A stretch of DNA of 64,000 nucleotides, taken from the NCBI GenBank assembly GCA_963768185.1, contig CAVYGS010000005.1, forward strand, positions 248,001-312,000, written 5' to 3'. Each line of letters starts with the position of its first letter. Within the stretch, counting starts at the first letter, position 1. The notes under the pieces were generated by a model that had not been told where the DNA came from, made no database searches, and saw only the letters and a program-made list of their open reading frames with translations. The stretch comes from Palsa-461 sp963768185 (GTDB lineage: Bacteria > Actinomycetota > Acidimicrobiia > Acidimicrobiales > RAAP-2). The translations under genes and the position numbers were made by a program. Below, one piece after another: positions 24,582 through 33,055 of the stretch.

Positions 24582-25862
24582 TCAGGTCGCGACCACGATC
24601 AGCGCGTGCCGCAACGCCCGGACCGTATCGACGACAGCCGTCATGACTTCTTCGTTGCCGTGCCAGAAGCCAACCGGCACGGGACGCTCGGGCGTGCGCG
24701 TGAGGGCGGCGAACAGTTCAACGAGGCCGAGATCTTCGAAGTTGAGAGCAGAATCGCCGCGCTTGGCGTACTCCCGGAAGAGACGGAGTTCAGGCGACCG
24801 GAGTGCGTCGCCTGGCAACTTCACCCTGAACGGGTGATCGAAAGCGAACAGATCGTGAAACGCCTGGTTGCGAGCATCGGCAATCACCGACCGGTACCGC
24901 TCCAGCGAAGGCTTCCCCTTGCCGACGAGGGAGAACGGAAGCCTCTCGAAGCGGTGTGCCAGCTCGACCTGTTCGAATACCGTGAGCCAGAAGAGCACGG
25001 GCTTGAGATCGCATACGCCCACCATCAACCGCAGAAAGGCACGTGCACCGTCGGCGAAGTTGTACGCGACCCGTAGGAGTTCGTTGTAGACGTCGTTGTC
25101 GTCGGGGCTTCTCTGGTGTTGGTCCAGCACCGTCGAGAACGCCGTCACTTGTTCTTCCATACGCTCAAGGACCTTCGAGAGGATCGAAGGACCATCTTCG
25201 GTTACATCGGTCGGGTCGACTGGTCTAGTTGACGCCTCTTGAACGGCATGGAACGCAGCCTCAAATGCATCCCCAAGGGTGTCGGCATCGATGCCATCGA
25301 TCCCAGCGACGGCCCCTTGCACGGCTGCCCACGAACTGTCCAAGTCGGCGATGCTGCCCAGCATGACGACGCTTCCCGAGACCACGGCAGGATCAGACTG
25401 GCCTGGAACGTACTTAAGGAGGTCGAGACCGGGCACTTTGCCAAGAGGAACCTCGGCCGCTTCCGGCTCTCCGATCCGCCCGCCAAGGCTGAAGACAATC
25501 GAGCCAAGACGGGGAAGCTGCTCGCCGAGAGCCGTGTCTAGATCGGCGATCTCGTACTTCGGCAGCTCCTTCGATGCCAGCCGTTTGAACTGCGAATTGA
25601 TCCGGCTATTCGCCACTACCACTACCGGAGGAAGGGTGAAGTTCGAACCGTCGCTCACCTCGATCCCGATGTAATAGGAGCTCTTCGTCGTCGCTTGGCC
25701 TTCTCGGTACAAGAACGAGTTGTTGCACGCGATGAGATCGCCGACCTGCAGTGTTTCAGCGCCCTTCCATGCACCGAAGGCATCGGACGCGAGAAGCAAC
25801 TCACACTCGTCCACAACAGCCTTGTGCGCTCGCTGGATACGAGCATCGGCTGTCGCGGACAT
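24582..25862 (-). CDS. Uncharacterised protein with C-terminal HEPN-like RNase motif, linked to hsdM
   Basis: The 426-residue protein starts 3 bp after the hsdM stop. The N-terminal 130 residues are beta-rich (VGDLIACNNSFLYREGQ, SYYIGIEVSDGSNFTLPPVV). The middle is helical. The C-terminal region contains YRSVIADARNQAFHDLF, where RNQAFH fits the HEPN RNase motif R[N/D/H]xxxH, followed by helical DLGLVELFAALTR and an amphipathic end. HEPN proteins are often RNases in defence systems. The family was not otherwise recognised, and the motif could be coincidental. The position normally held by hsdR is taken by this gene. Confidence 0.6.
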   Translation of the reverse strand: MSATADARIQRAHKAVVDECELLLASDAFGAWKGAETLQVGDLIACNNSFLYREGQATTKSSYYIGIEVSDGSNFTLPPVVVVANSRINSQFKRLASKELPKYEIADLDTALGEQLPRLGSIVFSLGGRIGEPEAAEVPLGKVPGLDLLKYVPGQSDPAVVSGSVVMLGSIADLDSSWAAVQGAVAGIDGIDADTLGDAFEAAFHAVQEASTRPVDPTDVTEDGPSILSKVLERMEEQVTAFSTVLDQHQRSPDDNDVYNELLRVAYNFADGARAFLRLMVGVCDLKPVLFWLTVFEQVELAHRFERLPFSLVGKGKPSLERYRSVIADARNQAFHDLFAFDHPFRVKLPGDALRSPELRLFREYAKRGDSALNFEDLGLVELFAALTRTPERPVPVGFWHGNEEVMTAVVDTVRALRHALIVVAT

Positions 25863-25865
25863 CGG

Positions 25866-27341
25866 TCAGTCTTCCTGGTTGGCTACGAGCGAGACCGCGA
25901 TCTCAGCGAACTGCGCTAGCGCCGCCTCCAGGTCCTCGACGATCTCGACGGCAATGACCGCTGGAGCTGGGAGATTCTGAACGTCTTCGAGGGATTCGTC
26001 GCGCAGCCAGAAGATGTCAAGGCTGGCCTTGTCGCGCTGGATCAGGTCGTCATATGAGAACCGGCGGAAGCGCTCAGACTCCACTCGCTTGGACCGGTTC
26101 TCGGCGCAATACGCCTTTATGAACTCGGTGAGGTTGTTACTGCTAAGGGGGTTCTCCTTGAGCGTGAAGTGTTCGTTGGTCCGAAGGTCATAGATCCCGA
26201 CCTCCTTCGTCCACGGCGACTCGGACGCTGGCTTGCGGTCGAAGAACAGCACGTTCGCTTTGACCCCCTGAGCATAGAAAACACCGGTCGGAAGTCGCAG
26301 AAGCGTGTGGACATCGCACTCGTGGAGGATCTTGCGGCGGACAGTCTCGCCGGAGCCCCCTTCGAACAGGACGTTGTCCGGCACGACAATCGCCGCTCGC
26401 CCGTCGATCTTGAGCAGGGTCTTCACGTGCTGGAGAAAGTTGAGTTGCTTGTTCGAAGTGGTTGCCCAGAAGTCTTCACGAACGATGGTCAGGTCCTCGC
26501 GTCGTGCCTCACCGTCGGCACCGACGAAGGTGACCGAGGATTTCCGGCCGAACGGGGGATTGGTGAGCACCATGTCGAAGCGCTCGCCCGGGTCGGCCTT
26601 GAGCGCGTCGTCGACCTCGATGGGGCTTGATGCATCCGCGGCACTGATCCCGTGAAGGAGCAGGTTCATCGCGCACAGCCGTGCTGTGTTGTCGACGATC
26701 TCCCAACCTCGAATCGCCCCGTAGCGCAGCTCGTGTTTCTGGTCGGGGTCGAGGAAGGGGCTGGTGCGCACGATGGAGTCCTGGGCGGCGAGCAGGAAGC
26801 CACCGGTACCGCAGGCGGGATCGCAGATCGTCATACCGGCCTCGGGTCGCATCACCTCGACGATCGCCTTGATAAGCGGGCGTGGCGTGAAGTACTGGCC
26901 GGCCCCAGACTTGGTGTCTTCAGCGTTCTTCTGAAGAAGACCCTCGTAGGCATCGCCTTTGACGTCAGCGTCGAGGATCATCCAGCGCTCCTGGTCGATG
27001 AGGTCGACAATGAGACGCCGAAGCTTTGCCGGGTCCTGAATGCGGTTCTGCGCCTTCCGAAACACGACCCCGAGCATTCCCGGGTGCTTGCCCAGATCGT
27101 TCAGGATCTTGATGTAGTGGGCCTCCAGTTCCTCGCCGTCCCGGTCCAGCAGCGACTGCCAGTCGAGTCCATACGGCACCACCGACTCTCGGCTGAACGG
27201 GGGCCGGCTCTGTTCGTCGGCCATCTTCAAGAACAGCAGGTAGGTGAGCTGTTCGAGGTAGTCGCCGTAAGACAGACCGTCGTCGCGGAGGATGTTGCAG
27301 TAGCTCCACAGCTTCTGCACGATGCCCTTCGGGTCGGTCAT
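25866..27341 (-). CDS. hsdM: Type I restriction-modification N6-adenine methyltransferase subunit
   Basis: This 491-residue HsdM has the N-terminal helical domain (LWSYCNILRDDGLSYGDYLEQL), GAGQYFTPRPLI (147-157), motif I DPACGTGGFL (174-183) and the catalytic motif IV NPPFG (261-265), all intact. It methylates adenine in a bipartite target when joined with HsdS. ATGA overlap with the preceding hsdS, then a 3-bp gap to the HEPN gene. The order S-M is unusual, and no hsdR-like helicase/nuclease gene is present anywhere in the window. Confidence 0.92.
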   Translation of the reverse strand: MTDPKGIVQKLWSYCNILRDDGLSYGDYLEQLTYLLFLKMADEQSRPPFSRESVVPYGLDWQSLLDRDGEELEAHYIKILNDLGKHPGMLGVVFRKAQNRIQDPAKLRRLIVDLIDQERWMILDADVKGDAYEGLLQKNAEDTKSGAGQYFTPRPLIKAIVEVMRPEAGMTICDPACGTGGFLLAAQDSIVRTSPFLDPDQKHELRYGAIRGWEIVDNTARLCAMNLLLHGISAADASSPIEVDDALKADPGERFDMVLTNPPFGRKSSVTFVGADGEARREDLTIVREDFWATTSNKQLNFLQHVKTLLKIDGRAAIVVPDNVLFEGGSGETVRRKILHECDVHTLLRLPTGVFYAQGVKANVLFFDRKPASESPWTKEVGIYDLRTNEHFTLKENPLSSNNLTEFIKAYCAENRSKRVESERFRRFSYDDLIQRDKASLDIFWLRDESLEDVQNLPAPAVIAVEIVEDLEAALAQFAEIAVSLVANQED

Positions 27342-28420
27342 GGCCGGTTTCCCCCACGAGGGTTGGTTTCGGCGCCCCCGCGTTCGGCCGCAATCCGGGC
27401 GAGCAGCTCGGATGCCGGCTCGTCACTCGGATCCTGCGACACGAGCCGGCCGGAGAAGGCGCACTCAAGGATCGAGCAGCGGAGGTATTCGGAACGAACC
27501 AGCGCGAGTTCGAGGCCTGTGGTCAGCGCGTGAAGGATGGACTGTTGACGCTCAAGGTCCCCCACGATGGCCTGCTGGAACTCGGGGCTGGGTACGGGCA
27601 CCGCAACGCGTCCGAGATCCTGCTGATTCACCTTGTGGATACCCGCGGTCGTCTTCGCAGCGCTTTCAATCTGTCGCCGTACGGCGGAACTGTTCCAGGC
27701 CCAACGTAGGAATTCGGGAGACATCCGCTTCTGATCGATCCGGGCACGGATCATGGTGTCCGGATACGCGACATCATCAGGATCGGCGGCCACAAGTCCG
27801 CCTCGCCCGACCAAAGCGAGTGACCCATTCCCGCGGGCGATAAGGAAGTCCCCCTCCTTGACAAGGTATCGCTCGGCCTCATGTCGTTCCCATGAACCGA
27901 TCTTGCGTTCCATCAGGTCAACGGAGCCTTCCCGAAGCGCCGTTAGGCGAAGGACGGGGAAACCAGATCCGTTCTCGGCAGTTGGAACGGACCGCCCGTT
28001 GGCGAGGGGCTGCGCCAAAAGCTCAGCCAGCGGCACCAGCGGCCAGTCTTCCAGCGTCCGCATGAAACTTCGGTACAGGAGGGCGCATCGCTGGTGCGCG
28101 CTTCGAAGCAGCCGCTTTGCCTGATCGAGGCGCGAGAACTGCTCCTCGATTGCCGCAACGATCCGCTCCTGCTCCTTCAATGGTGGAACAGGCACGCGGA
28201 TTGATCGAATCTTCGCAAGGTTCAAGCGCGGTCTTCCGACGCCGCTAATCTGCGCCGTTGCAGCCCTCCGAACTGGCGGCGAGTTGAGGATGGCGCTGAC
28301 GAACCGCGGGTCAATCTCAGGGTTCACTCGTACCCGAACGCAGTCTGCCTTCACAATCGCTGGGCCGAGACCGGGAGGGACCATGCATGCGCGCGGCAGC
28401 GTCTCGCCCAGCGCGGCCAC
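27338..28420 (-). CDS. hsdS: Type I specificity subunit, N-terminally truncated
   Basis: From GTG 28420 the protein has 360 residues. It retains the end of the first target-recognition domain (ETLPRACMVPPGLGPAIVKA), the central conserved helix (RIPVPPLKEQERIV-type: VPVPPLKEQERIVAAIEEQF), a complete second recognition domain and the C-terminal helix (SILECAFSGRLV). Homology continues upstream of the GTG in the same frame (ERLRKHEVRAGDIVV) but meets a TAA at 28475-28477. The front half of domain 1 is therefore missing. Full-length HsdS is usually 400 residues or more. The DNA specificity and function of the complex are doubtful. Confidence 0.82.
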   Translation of the reverse strand: MAALGETLPRACMVPPGLGPAIVKADCVRVRVNPEIDPRFVSAILNSPPVRRAATAQISGVGRPRLNLAKIRSIRVPVPPLKEQERIVAAIEEQFSRLDQAKRLLRSAHQRCALLYRSFMRTLEDWPLVPLAELLAQPLANGRSVPTAENGSGFPVLRLTALREGSVDLMERKIGSWERHEAERYLVKEGDFLIARGNGSLALVGRGGLVAADPDDVAYPDTMIRARIDQKRMSPEFLRWAWNSSAVRRQIESAAKTTAGIHKVNQQDLGRVAVPVPSPEFQQAIVGDLERQQSILHALTTGLELALVRSEYLRCSILECAFSGRLVSQDPSDEPASELLARIAAERGGAETNPRGGNRP

Positions 28421-28630
28421 AACAATGTCGCCAGCTCGGACCTCGTGCTTCCGCAGTCGTTCGAACCGGCGTCCTTACCTTCGGGTTCTGTGCGTACCAA
28501 GGCTACAGACGCCCAGGTCAAGAATCCCCGACTTCGGCGCTCGTGCCTGGTGATATCCGTTCCAGCTCTGGTCTGAGCTGAGCACGCACCGTCATACGCG
28601 CGTCCCACCAGGCCCCGAACAACTCGGCCC

Positions 28631-28999
28631 CTACGAGTGGGACGACCTACGCGGTCGCCGCCGTTGGCGGCGTTCCTCGCGTGCCGCGTCTGGGGCGGGG
28701 GGTGGGGGCAGACGTAGGGGCTTGCCGCGGTAGCGGCGGTGCAGAGTTTGCCAGGACATGTCGGTGTAGTGGCCGAGCATGCGCCATGAGCAGCCGTCCT
28801 GGTTGGCCTCGTAGATGGCCTGGTGGAGCGCGAGCTCGGCGCTGCTGCGCATGGCGCACAGCAGTTCGAAGCGGGCAGCCCGGTGGGGCGCAGCTCGGGC
28901 AGCACGGCCCCAGGCGAGGGCCGCTTCGAGCGCCCGGCCCTCCGCCAGTAGACCCTCCGCCTTGGCACTTTCGTCGGAAGAACCCGCCCACCCGGCCAT
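28631..28999 (-). CDS. Small helix-turn-helix protein, probably 5'-truncated or chimeric
   Basis: This frame of up to 122 codons has a clear helical pattern (AEGRALEAALAWGRAARAAP, SAELALHQAIYEA) and a helix-turn-helix-like CSWRMLGHYTDMSWQTLHRRYRG, as in small actinobacterial DNA-binding proteins found beside mobile elements. It ends in a basic tail. The ATG at 28999 lies in DNA that, on the other strand, encodes conserved serine-recombinase sequence, so the true N-terminus was probably lost at a junction near 28966. The 210 bp between it and hsdS hold no other gene. Confidence 0.5.
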   Translation of the reverse strand: MAGWAGSSDESAKAEGLLAEGRALEAALAWGRAARAAPHRAARFELLCAMRSSAELALHQAIYEANQDGCSWRMLGHYTDMSWQTLHRRYRGKPLRLPPPPAPDAAREERRQRRRPRRSSHS

Positions 29000-29831
29000 C
29001 GTCTCGCGCGAAGAGCACGACGCCGTCCAGGCGCGCGCCAAGGCGAACGAACGCTCCCGACAGGGCGTGCCAGCGACCGTCGCCCGACCGACGGCCAAGC
29101 GCGACTACCTCTACCGCGGGCTCCTTCGCTGCGGCATCTGCGGCCTGCGCATGTGGGGAAACCACCGCCGCAACTCCACCTACTACTCGTGTCAGCCTTC
29201 CCACCAACGTTCGAAGGACATCCCGGTAGACCACCCGCCGCACGTGTACCTGAACGAGCAGCGGCTCAATGACGCGCTGTTCCCGTTCCTCGCCACCGCG
29301 CTCTTCGGTCCCGAACGCACCGGGTACTGGCGCGCCTGCCTCGAATCTGCGACCGAGCCCGAGCGCGCCGCACCGGCAAAGGAGCGAGCCGAGGAGATCG
29401 AAGCCGAGATAGCGGATCTCGAACGGCGCCTCACCCGTCAGCTCGTCAACCTCGAAACCGACGACGTGACCCCGGCATTGCGCCGTCGCGTCGGTGAGCG
29501 GGTAGCGGAGCTAGAAGACGCCATCGCCGAACGGCGCGAGCGATTGGTGGCACTCGTCCGGGACTCGGCGACAGAGGCGCCCACGTTCGCCGACGTCGCC
29601 CCGTTGCTCGACCGGCTGCCACTCCTTGCCCGTTCGCTCGACACGGCGCCCCAGGGCGAACTGCGGGAGCTGTTCGACGCGCTGCAGCTCGACGTCGTCT
29701 ACCAGCAGGCCGACAGCGCGCTCGATGTCGCCGTCACCCTCTACGATTGCGGCAGCGAGACAGCCCAGGGCGCCGCACAGGTTCGTGCGGAGGACTGGTT
29801 GGCGCCCCCGGCAGGATTCGAACCTGCGTAG
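28967..29831 (+). pseudogene. Large serine recombinase, C-terminal half only
   Basis: Recognisable homology begins with EEPAHPAIVSREEHDAVQAR and continues through the recombinase zinc-ribbon (KRDYLYRGLLRCGICGLRMW, then YYSCQPSH), a coiled-coil region (RAEEIEAEIADLERRL) and a C-terminal LPLLARSLDTAPQGELRELF. The N-terminal resolvase domain with the catalytic Ser is absent; what lies upstream is unrelated. The stop at 29829-29831 lies inside tRNA-Arg on the opposite strand. This is the probable integrase of the island at 19.7-29.8 kb, now disabled by deletion. Confidence 0.85.
29792..29814. repeat. Candidate attachment site in tRNA-Arg (proximal copy)
   Basis: The native copy of the 23-bp repeat, spanning the tRNA 3' acceptor strand with its CCA and 8 bp outside. 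The same bases also encode the last codons of the serine-recombinase remnant. Confidence 0.7.
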
Positions 29832-29875
29832 AAAGGATTAGAAGTCCTTCGCCTGATCCACTCGGCCACGGGGGC
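29800..29875 (-). tRNA. tRNA-Arg (TCT anticodon)
   Basis: Read on the minus strand: acceptor GCCCCCG pairs with CGGGGGC; the D arm starts GCCGAG; the anticodon loop is CTTCTAA with anticodon TCT; the T arm GCAGG-TTCGAAT-CCTGC is perfect; discriminator G and an encoded CCA complete 76 nt. Its 3' end serves as the integration site of the island to its left. Confidence 0.95.
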
Positions 29876-29973
29876 GTTCGGACAATTGTCGCTCAGCAAC
29901 TGAGGGTGACGATGCACCTGCCGGCCAACCACGGCCGGACCCGATCCGGGTCTATGCCACACTGGGCGCTCGC

Positions 29974-30048
29974 GGTGGGCGTAGCTCAGGTGGTTAGAGC
30001 GCCAGGTTGTGGCCCTGGAGGTCGGGGGTTCAAGTCCCCTCGCTCACC
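29974..30048 (+). tRNA. tRNA-His (GTG anticodon)
   Basis: Acceptor GTGGGCG pairs with CGCTCAC, with the extra G(-1) at 29974 facing C73 as is typical of tRNA-His. The anticodon stem CCAGG/CCTGG holds loop TTGTGGC with anticodon GTG, and the T arm is GGGGG-TTCAAGT-CCCCT. CCA is not encoded. An ISL3 element is inserted 10 bp downstream. Confidence 0.95.
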
Positions 30049-30090
30049 CTCGTTCGGGGGCTCTTCGGATTCTGATGGGGTCGCGCCATC

Positions 30091-30694
30091 TCATCGGACG
30101 ACGATCGAGCCGAGTACCCGCCAGTTCGGTTTGCCCGCGTAGAGCAGAGCCCGGATCCGATAGTTCTCGAAGTTCCTGAACCCGAAGCCGATTCGCTTGA
30201 TCCGCTTGATGAGGTTGTTGAGTGCCTCGGTGGGCCCGTTGGTCACCTTGGCCAGGTGGTAGTTGCAGAGTTTCTCGAACCACTTCTTGATCGTCCGTCC
30301 GAGCTTTTGGACCTCGGGAGGCATGGCCCGCTTCAGGCAGTGGGCGACCAACTCTGCGAGAAGGTTGCGGGCCGACTTGAGGTCGCTCGTTCGATAGAAG
30401 TCCCGAAGACGCTCCTTCACCCGATAGGCGATTGCCACCTCTGCGTCGGGGTCACCCAACTCGAGCAGTGATGCGAGGCGCTCGGTGGCTTCGGCATCCA
30501 ATCGCTCCTCGGCCATGAGCAGGATCCGCCGGACCCGATAGAGGGGATCGTCCCGGCGACCCCGGTGCCCGGTCTGCTCGGTCTGGACTCGCCGGCGAAC
30601 CGCATCGAGGCAGCGGTTCGCCAGTGCCACCGCGTGGAAGGAGTCGACCACCTGGGCGGCCCTGGGAAGCACCACCGAATAGACCGCCGCATAG
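30091..30694 (-). pseudogene. ISL3 transposase, C-terminal part (interrupted gene)
   Basis: This fragment reads VLPRAAQVVDSFHAVALANR through VTNGPTEALNNLIKRIKRIG to the normal C-terminus, as in the intact copy at 45693-47006. It is cut off from its N-terminal part by the IS1182-type insertion at 30695. The break falls after codon sequence SDTY in the DDE domain, so no working transposase can be made. Confidence 0.92.
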
Positions 30695-32341
30695 GAGCCC
30701 GTTGCAGTAACGGCTGCGCGCTGAGAACCATCCTGGTGGATGCGGTGTCAGGGCTGCTCGGTTGGACCCAAGAATGGCTGGCGGTCCCTATCGGGGGAAC
30801 TCAGGGCCGTTCTGGGGGGCTGCTTGCCGCTCGATGAGGTCCGGACGGACCCCTTTCACCCGCTGATGACCGCCATGCGGGACCACGGTGCGATGGTGGC
30901 GTCGGTGAGAGAGCGACGGTAGATCTTCAAGAGGTTGTGGGTGCCCATGAGCAGCTTCCACTCGCTTTGGGCGGCCGCCTTGCCCCTGCGCATGAACCGT
31001 CTGGCACCCCGGGCGTCTTTGGTCTGGCCGAAGACCGGCTCGATGATGTGCTGTCGCTTCTTGTAGATGGCTCGTCCCGAGTCGGTCGAGACCTTGCGGT
31101 CCATCTCTTCGACCAGGGTGGCGTCGGCCCGCAGCGGTCCTCGCCGCCCGTTGCGCGGCTCGGGATTCTTGTTCATGTTGCGCGTGGCGATGAGGCAGTC
31201 GGGATCACTGTCGCCGAGGCGGGACAGGTTGTCTTCGGAGGCGTAGCCGGCGTCGGCCAGCAGCTTGGTCGGCCGCTCGGTGATGCCGGCGTCCTCGAGG
31301 GAGCGGTTCGTGGATTCGATCATGGGGTGGAGCTGGCCCATGTCGTTGTGCTCGTCGGTCACATCGGCCGCCACGACCACCTGTTCCTCGTTGGCCACGG
31401 CCTGGGCGTTGTAACCCTGGAGGTAGCCGTCCTTGGTCTTCATGATGCGGCTCTCGGGGTCACTGACGTTGGCCTTGGCCTCGGAGGTGTCGGGGGCCTT
31501 GGGCTTGCGGCCCCGGAGCTTTTGGCCGCTGGCCTGCTCTTTTTCGGCCCGTTGCGCCAGGTGGGCCTGGTGGGCCTCTTTGGCTGCCTTGTCTTGGGCG
31601 TCGAGGGCGGCCTTGGCCTCAGCCAGGCGCTTGCGGCGAGCTTCGCGGCCCCGCAGATGGGCCGGGGGCTCGTCCCCGGTGGCATCGGGTCCATAGAGGG
31701 CGTCTTCGGCCGCGTCGGCCGCCTCGGCCTCTTCGAACATCTTTTGCACCGCCGCTTCGATGTGGTCCTTGGTGCGGTTGGCGTCGAGGGCGGCCGGGCA
31801 CCCCATCTTGGTCCCGTCGAGCGCCACCACCCCGAGGCTAACCATCCCCGCTTCTGAGCACAGACGCAGCGACGAGGTGAAGACCGAGGCCATGGCGCCT
31901 TGATGGCGCTGGCGGAACCGGGCGATGGTGGTGTGGTCCGGGCACTGGTTCGCCGCCACCACCTTGAACCCGACATCGACGTGGCAGGCCCGCTCGATCT
32001 GGCGGGACGACCGGATGCCCAGGCAGTAGGAGTAGAGGACGAGGGCGACCATCATCTTGGGGTCGTGGGCCGCTGCTCCCCAGCCGTCGCTGCGATAGCC
32101 GGCGTAGAAGGGGGCAAGGTCCATCTCGTCCACGCTGTCGAGCACGAACCAGGCCAGATGATCCTCGGGAAGCCAGTCGGCCACCGAAGGCGGCAGCAGG
32201 TACACCTGGTCACGCTCGACAGCCAAGAAGTTGTACGCCATGCACCAATTCTCCGCGATCGGCGCGATCAGGTGGCGGCAATCACGCGCGCGCTACCTGG
32301 ACCTTCCTAGATCGCCGCCGGGAGGTTTCTGCAACAGGCTC
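30695..32341 (-). mobile_element. IS1182-family insertion sequence nested in ISL3
   Basis: The element is 1,647 bp long with 13-bp terminal inverted repeats, GAGCCCGTTGCAG and GAGCCTGTTGCAG, differing at one base. A 4-bp target duplication, ATAG, flanks it at 30691-30694 and 32342-32345, which can be verified against the intact ISL3 copy where ATAG occurs once. It is complete and apparently intact, so it is the later of the two insertions. Confidence 0.93.
30856..32241 (-). CDS. IS1182-family transposase
   Basis: The 461-residue DDE transposase has the N-terminal IS1182/IS5-like region (LLPPSVADWLPEDHLAWFVL, KMMVALVLYSYCLGIRSSRQ), the first catalytic Asp in VVALDGTKMG, an Ala/Glu-rich insertion that looks coiled coil (residues about 165-245), the second Asp in TKLLADAGYASEDN, and the Glu in KRQHIIEPVFGQTK. 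All catalytic motifs are present and the frame is intact, so the element may still be active. Confidence 0.92.
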   Translation of the reverse strand: MAYNFLAVERDQVYLLPPSVADWLPEDHLAWFVLDSVDEMDLAPFYAGYRSDGWGAAAHDPKMMVALVLYSYCLGIRSSRQIERACHVDVGFKVVAANQCPDHTTIARFRQRHQGAMASVFTSSLRLCSEAGMVSLGVVALDGTKMGCPAALDANRTKDHIEAAVQKMFEEAEAADAAEDALYGPDATGDEPPAHLRGREARRKRLAEAKAALDAQDKAAKEAHQAHLAQRAEKEQASGQKLRGRKPKAPDTSEAKANVSDPESRIMKTKDGYLQGYNAQAVANEEQVVVAADVTDEHNDMGQLHPMIESTNRSLEDAGITERPTKLLADAGYASEDNLSRLGDSDPDCLIATRNMNKNPEPRNGRRGPLRADATLVEEMDRKVSTDSGRAIYKKRQHIIEPVFGQTKDARGARRFMRRGKAAAQSEWKLLMGTHNLLKIYRRSLTDATIAPWSRMAVISG

Positions 32342-33055
32342 ATAGGTGTCGGACATGTCGAGGGCGCCGAAGCGGATCCGCCTCTTCCAGCCCTCGGGCT
32401 GTTTGTCCAGCCAGGCGGCCACCTCGACGTAGTTGCGCGACGGCAGGATGTCGATGATCTGGTGGTGCTCCACGTCGACCACGGTGGTCGCGTAGTCCTT
32501 CAGCTTGTGCTTCGCCTTCACGAAGGCGGTTTCGTCGAGACCGATGGCAGAGGTCTTGTTCATCCGCTTGCGATCGGCATCCAACAGCGCCTTGCCATAG
32601 GTGCTCACGGCGTCGTTCACGGTGTGCCAGTCGCAGTCGAGCTCGGTGGCCACTTCGAGCACGGTTCTCCCGGTGCCCACCTGGGCGGTCGCCCACTTGG
32701 CCGCCCGAGTCGTGAGGAGACAGCCCTTGGCCGCGATCCGGTGGTCTTCGAGCACCCAGCTGCGCTTGGGGCACTCTGCATCCAGACAGCGCAGCCGGTG
32801 CTTCTTCCAGGAGAGGCGCATCGGCACCCCATAGACCGGGAGGTCGGTGTAGTGGACGACCGGGCGGTCCTTCACCTGGGCCCGGCTGTGGCAGCTCGGA
32901 CACCGCAGCTCACCGACCACTTGCTCGATCATGAGCTCCACCTCGGGGCCGTGACGGCTGTAGTGCAGGACCCCGACGTCTTTCAGGCCAACGAGGGCTT
33001 GGACGATCTCGCTAGGGTTGGTGACGACGTAGGTGCTTCGGCTTTGTTGGGTCAC
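32342..33055 (-). pseudogene. ISL3 transposase, N-terminal part (interrupted gene)
   Basis: From ATG 33055 the sequence matches copy 2: a zinc-finger region (LRCPSCHSRAQVKDR, HRLRCLDAECPKRSW), a helix-turn-helix (VATELDCDWHTVNDAV) and the start of the DDE domain (SAIGLDETAFVKAK, TTVVDVEHHQIIDI). At SDTY it runs into the IS1182 element and ends after about 20 foreign codons. Confidence 0.92.

Larger units (their letters stand above)
19703..29814. mobile_element. Candidate integrated defence island at tRNA-Arg
   Basis: Exact 23-bp direct repeats bound the region, one in the tRNA-Arg 3' end and one at 19703. Inside are SEC-C, TcmP/DUF5131, HEPN, HsdM/HsdS genes and a serine-recombinase remnant next to the tRNA. 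Truncations of hsdS, the HTH gene and the recombinase all cluster at 28.4-29.0 kb, which implies a deletion at the tRNA-proximal end. Whether AbiE and the TPR-like gene to the left belong to the same or an older insertion is unclear. Confidence 0.6.

Noticed and set aside
29741..30142. Short frames across the tRNA-Arg/tRNA-His interval
   Set aside because: They run through both tRNA genes and are false frames commonly produced by tRNA sequences.
30937..31857. Plus-strand Gly/Leu/Val-rich frame inside the IS1182 element
   Set aside because: Antisense to the intact transposase gene; no domain.
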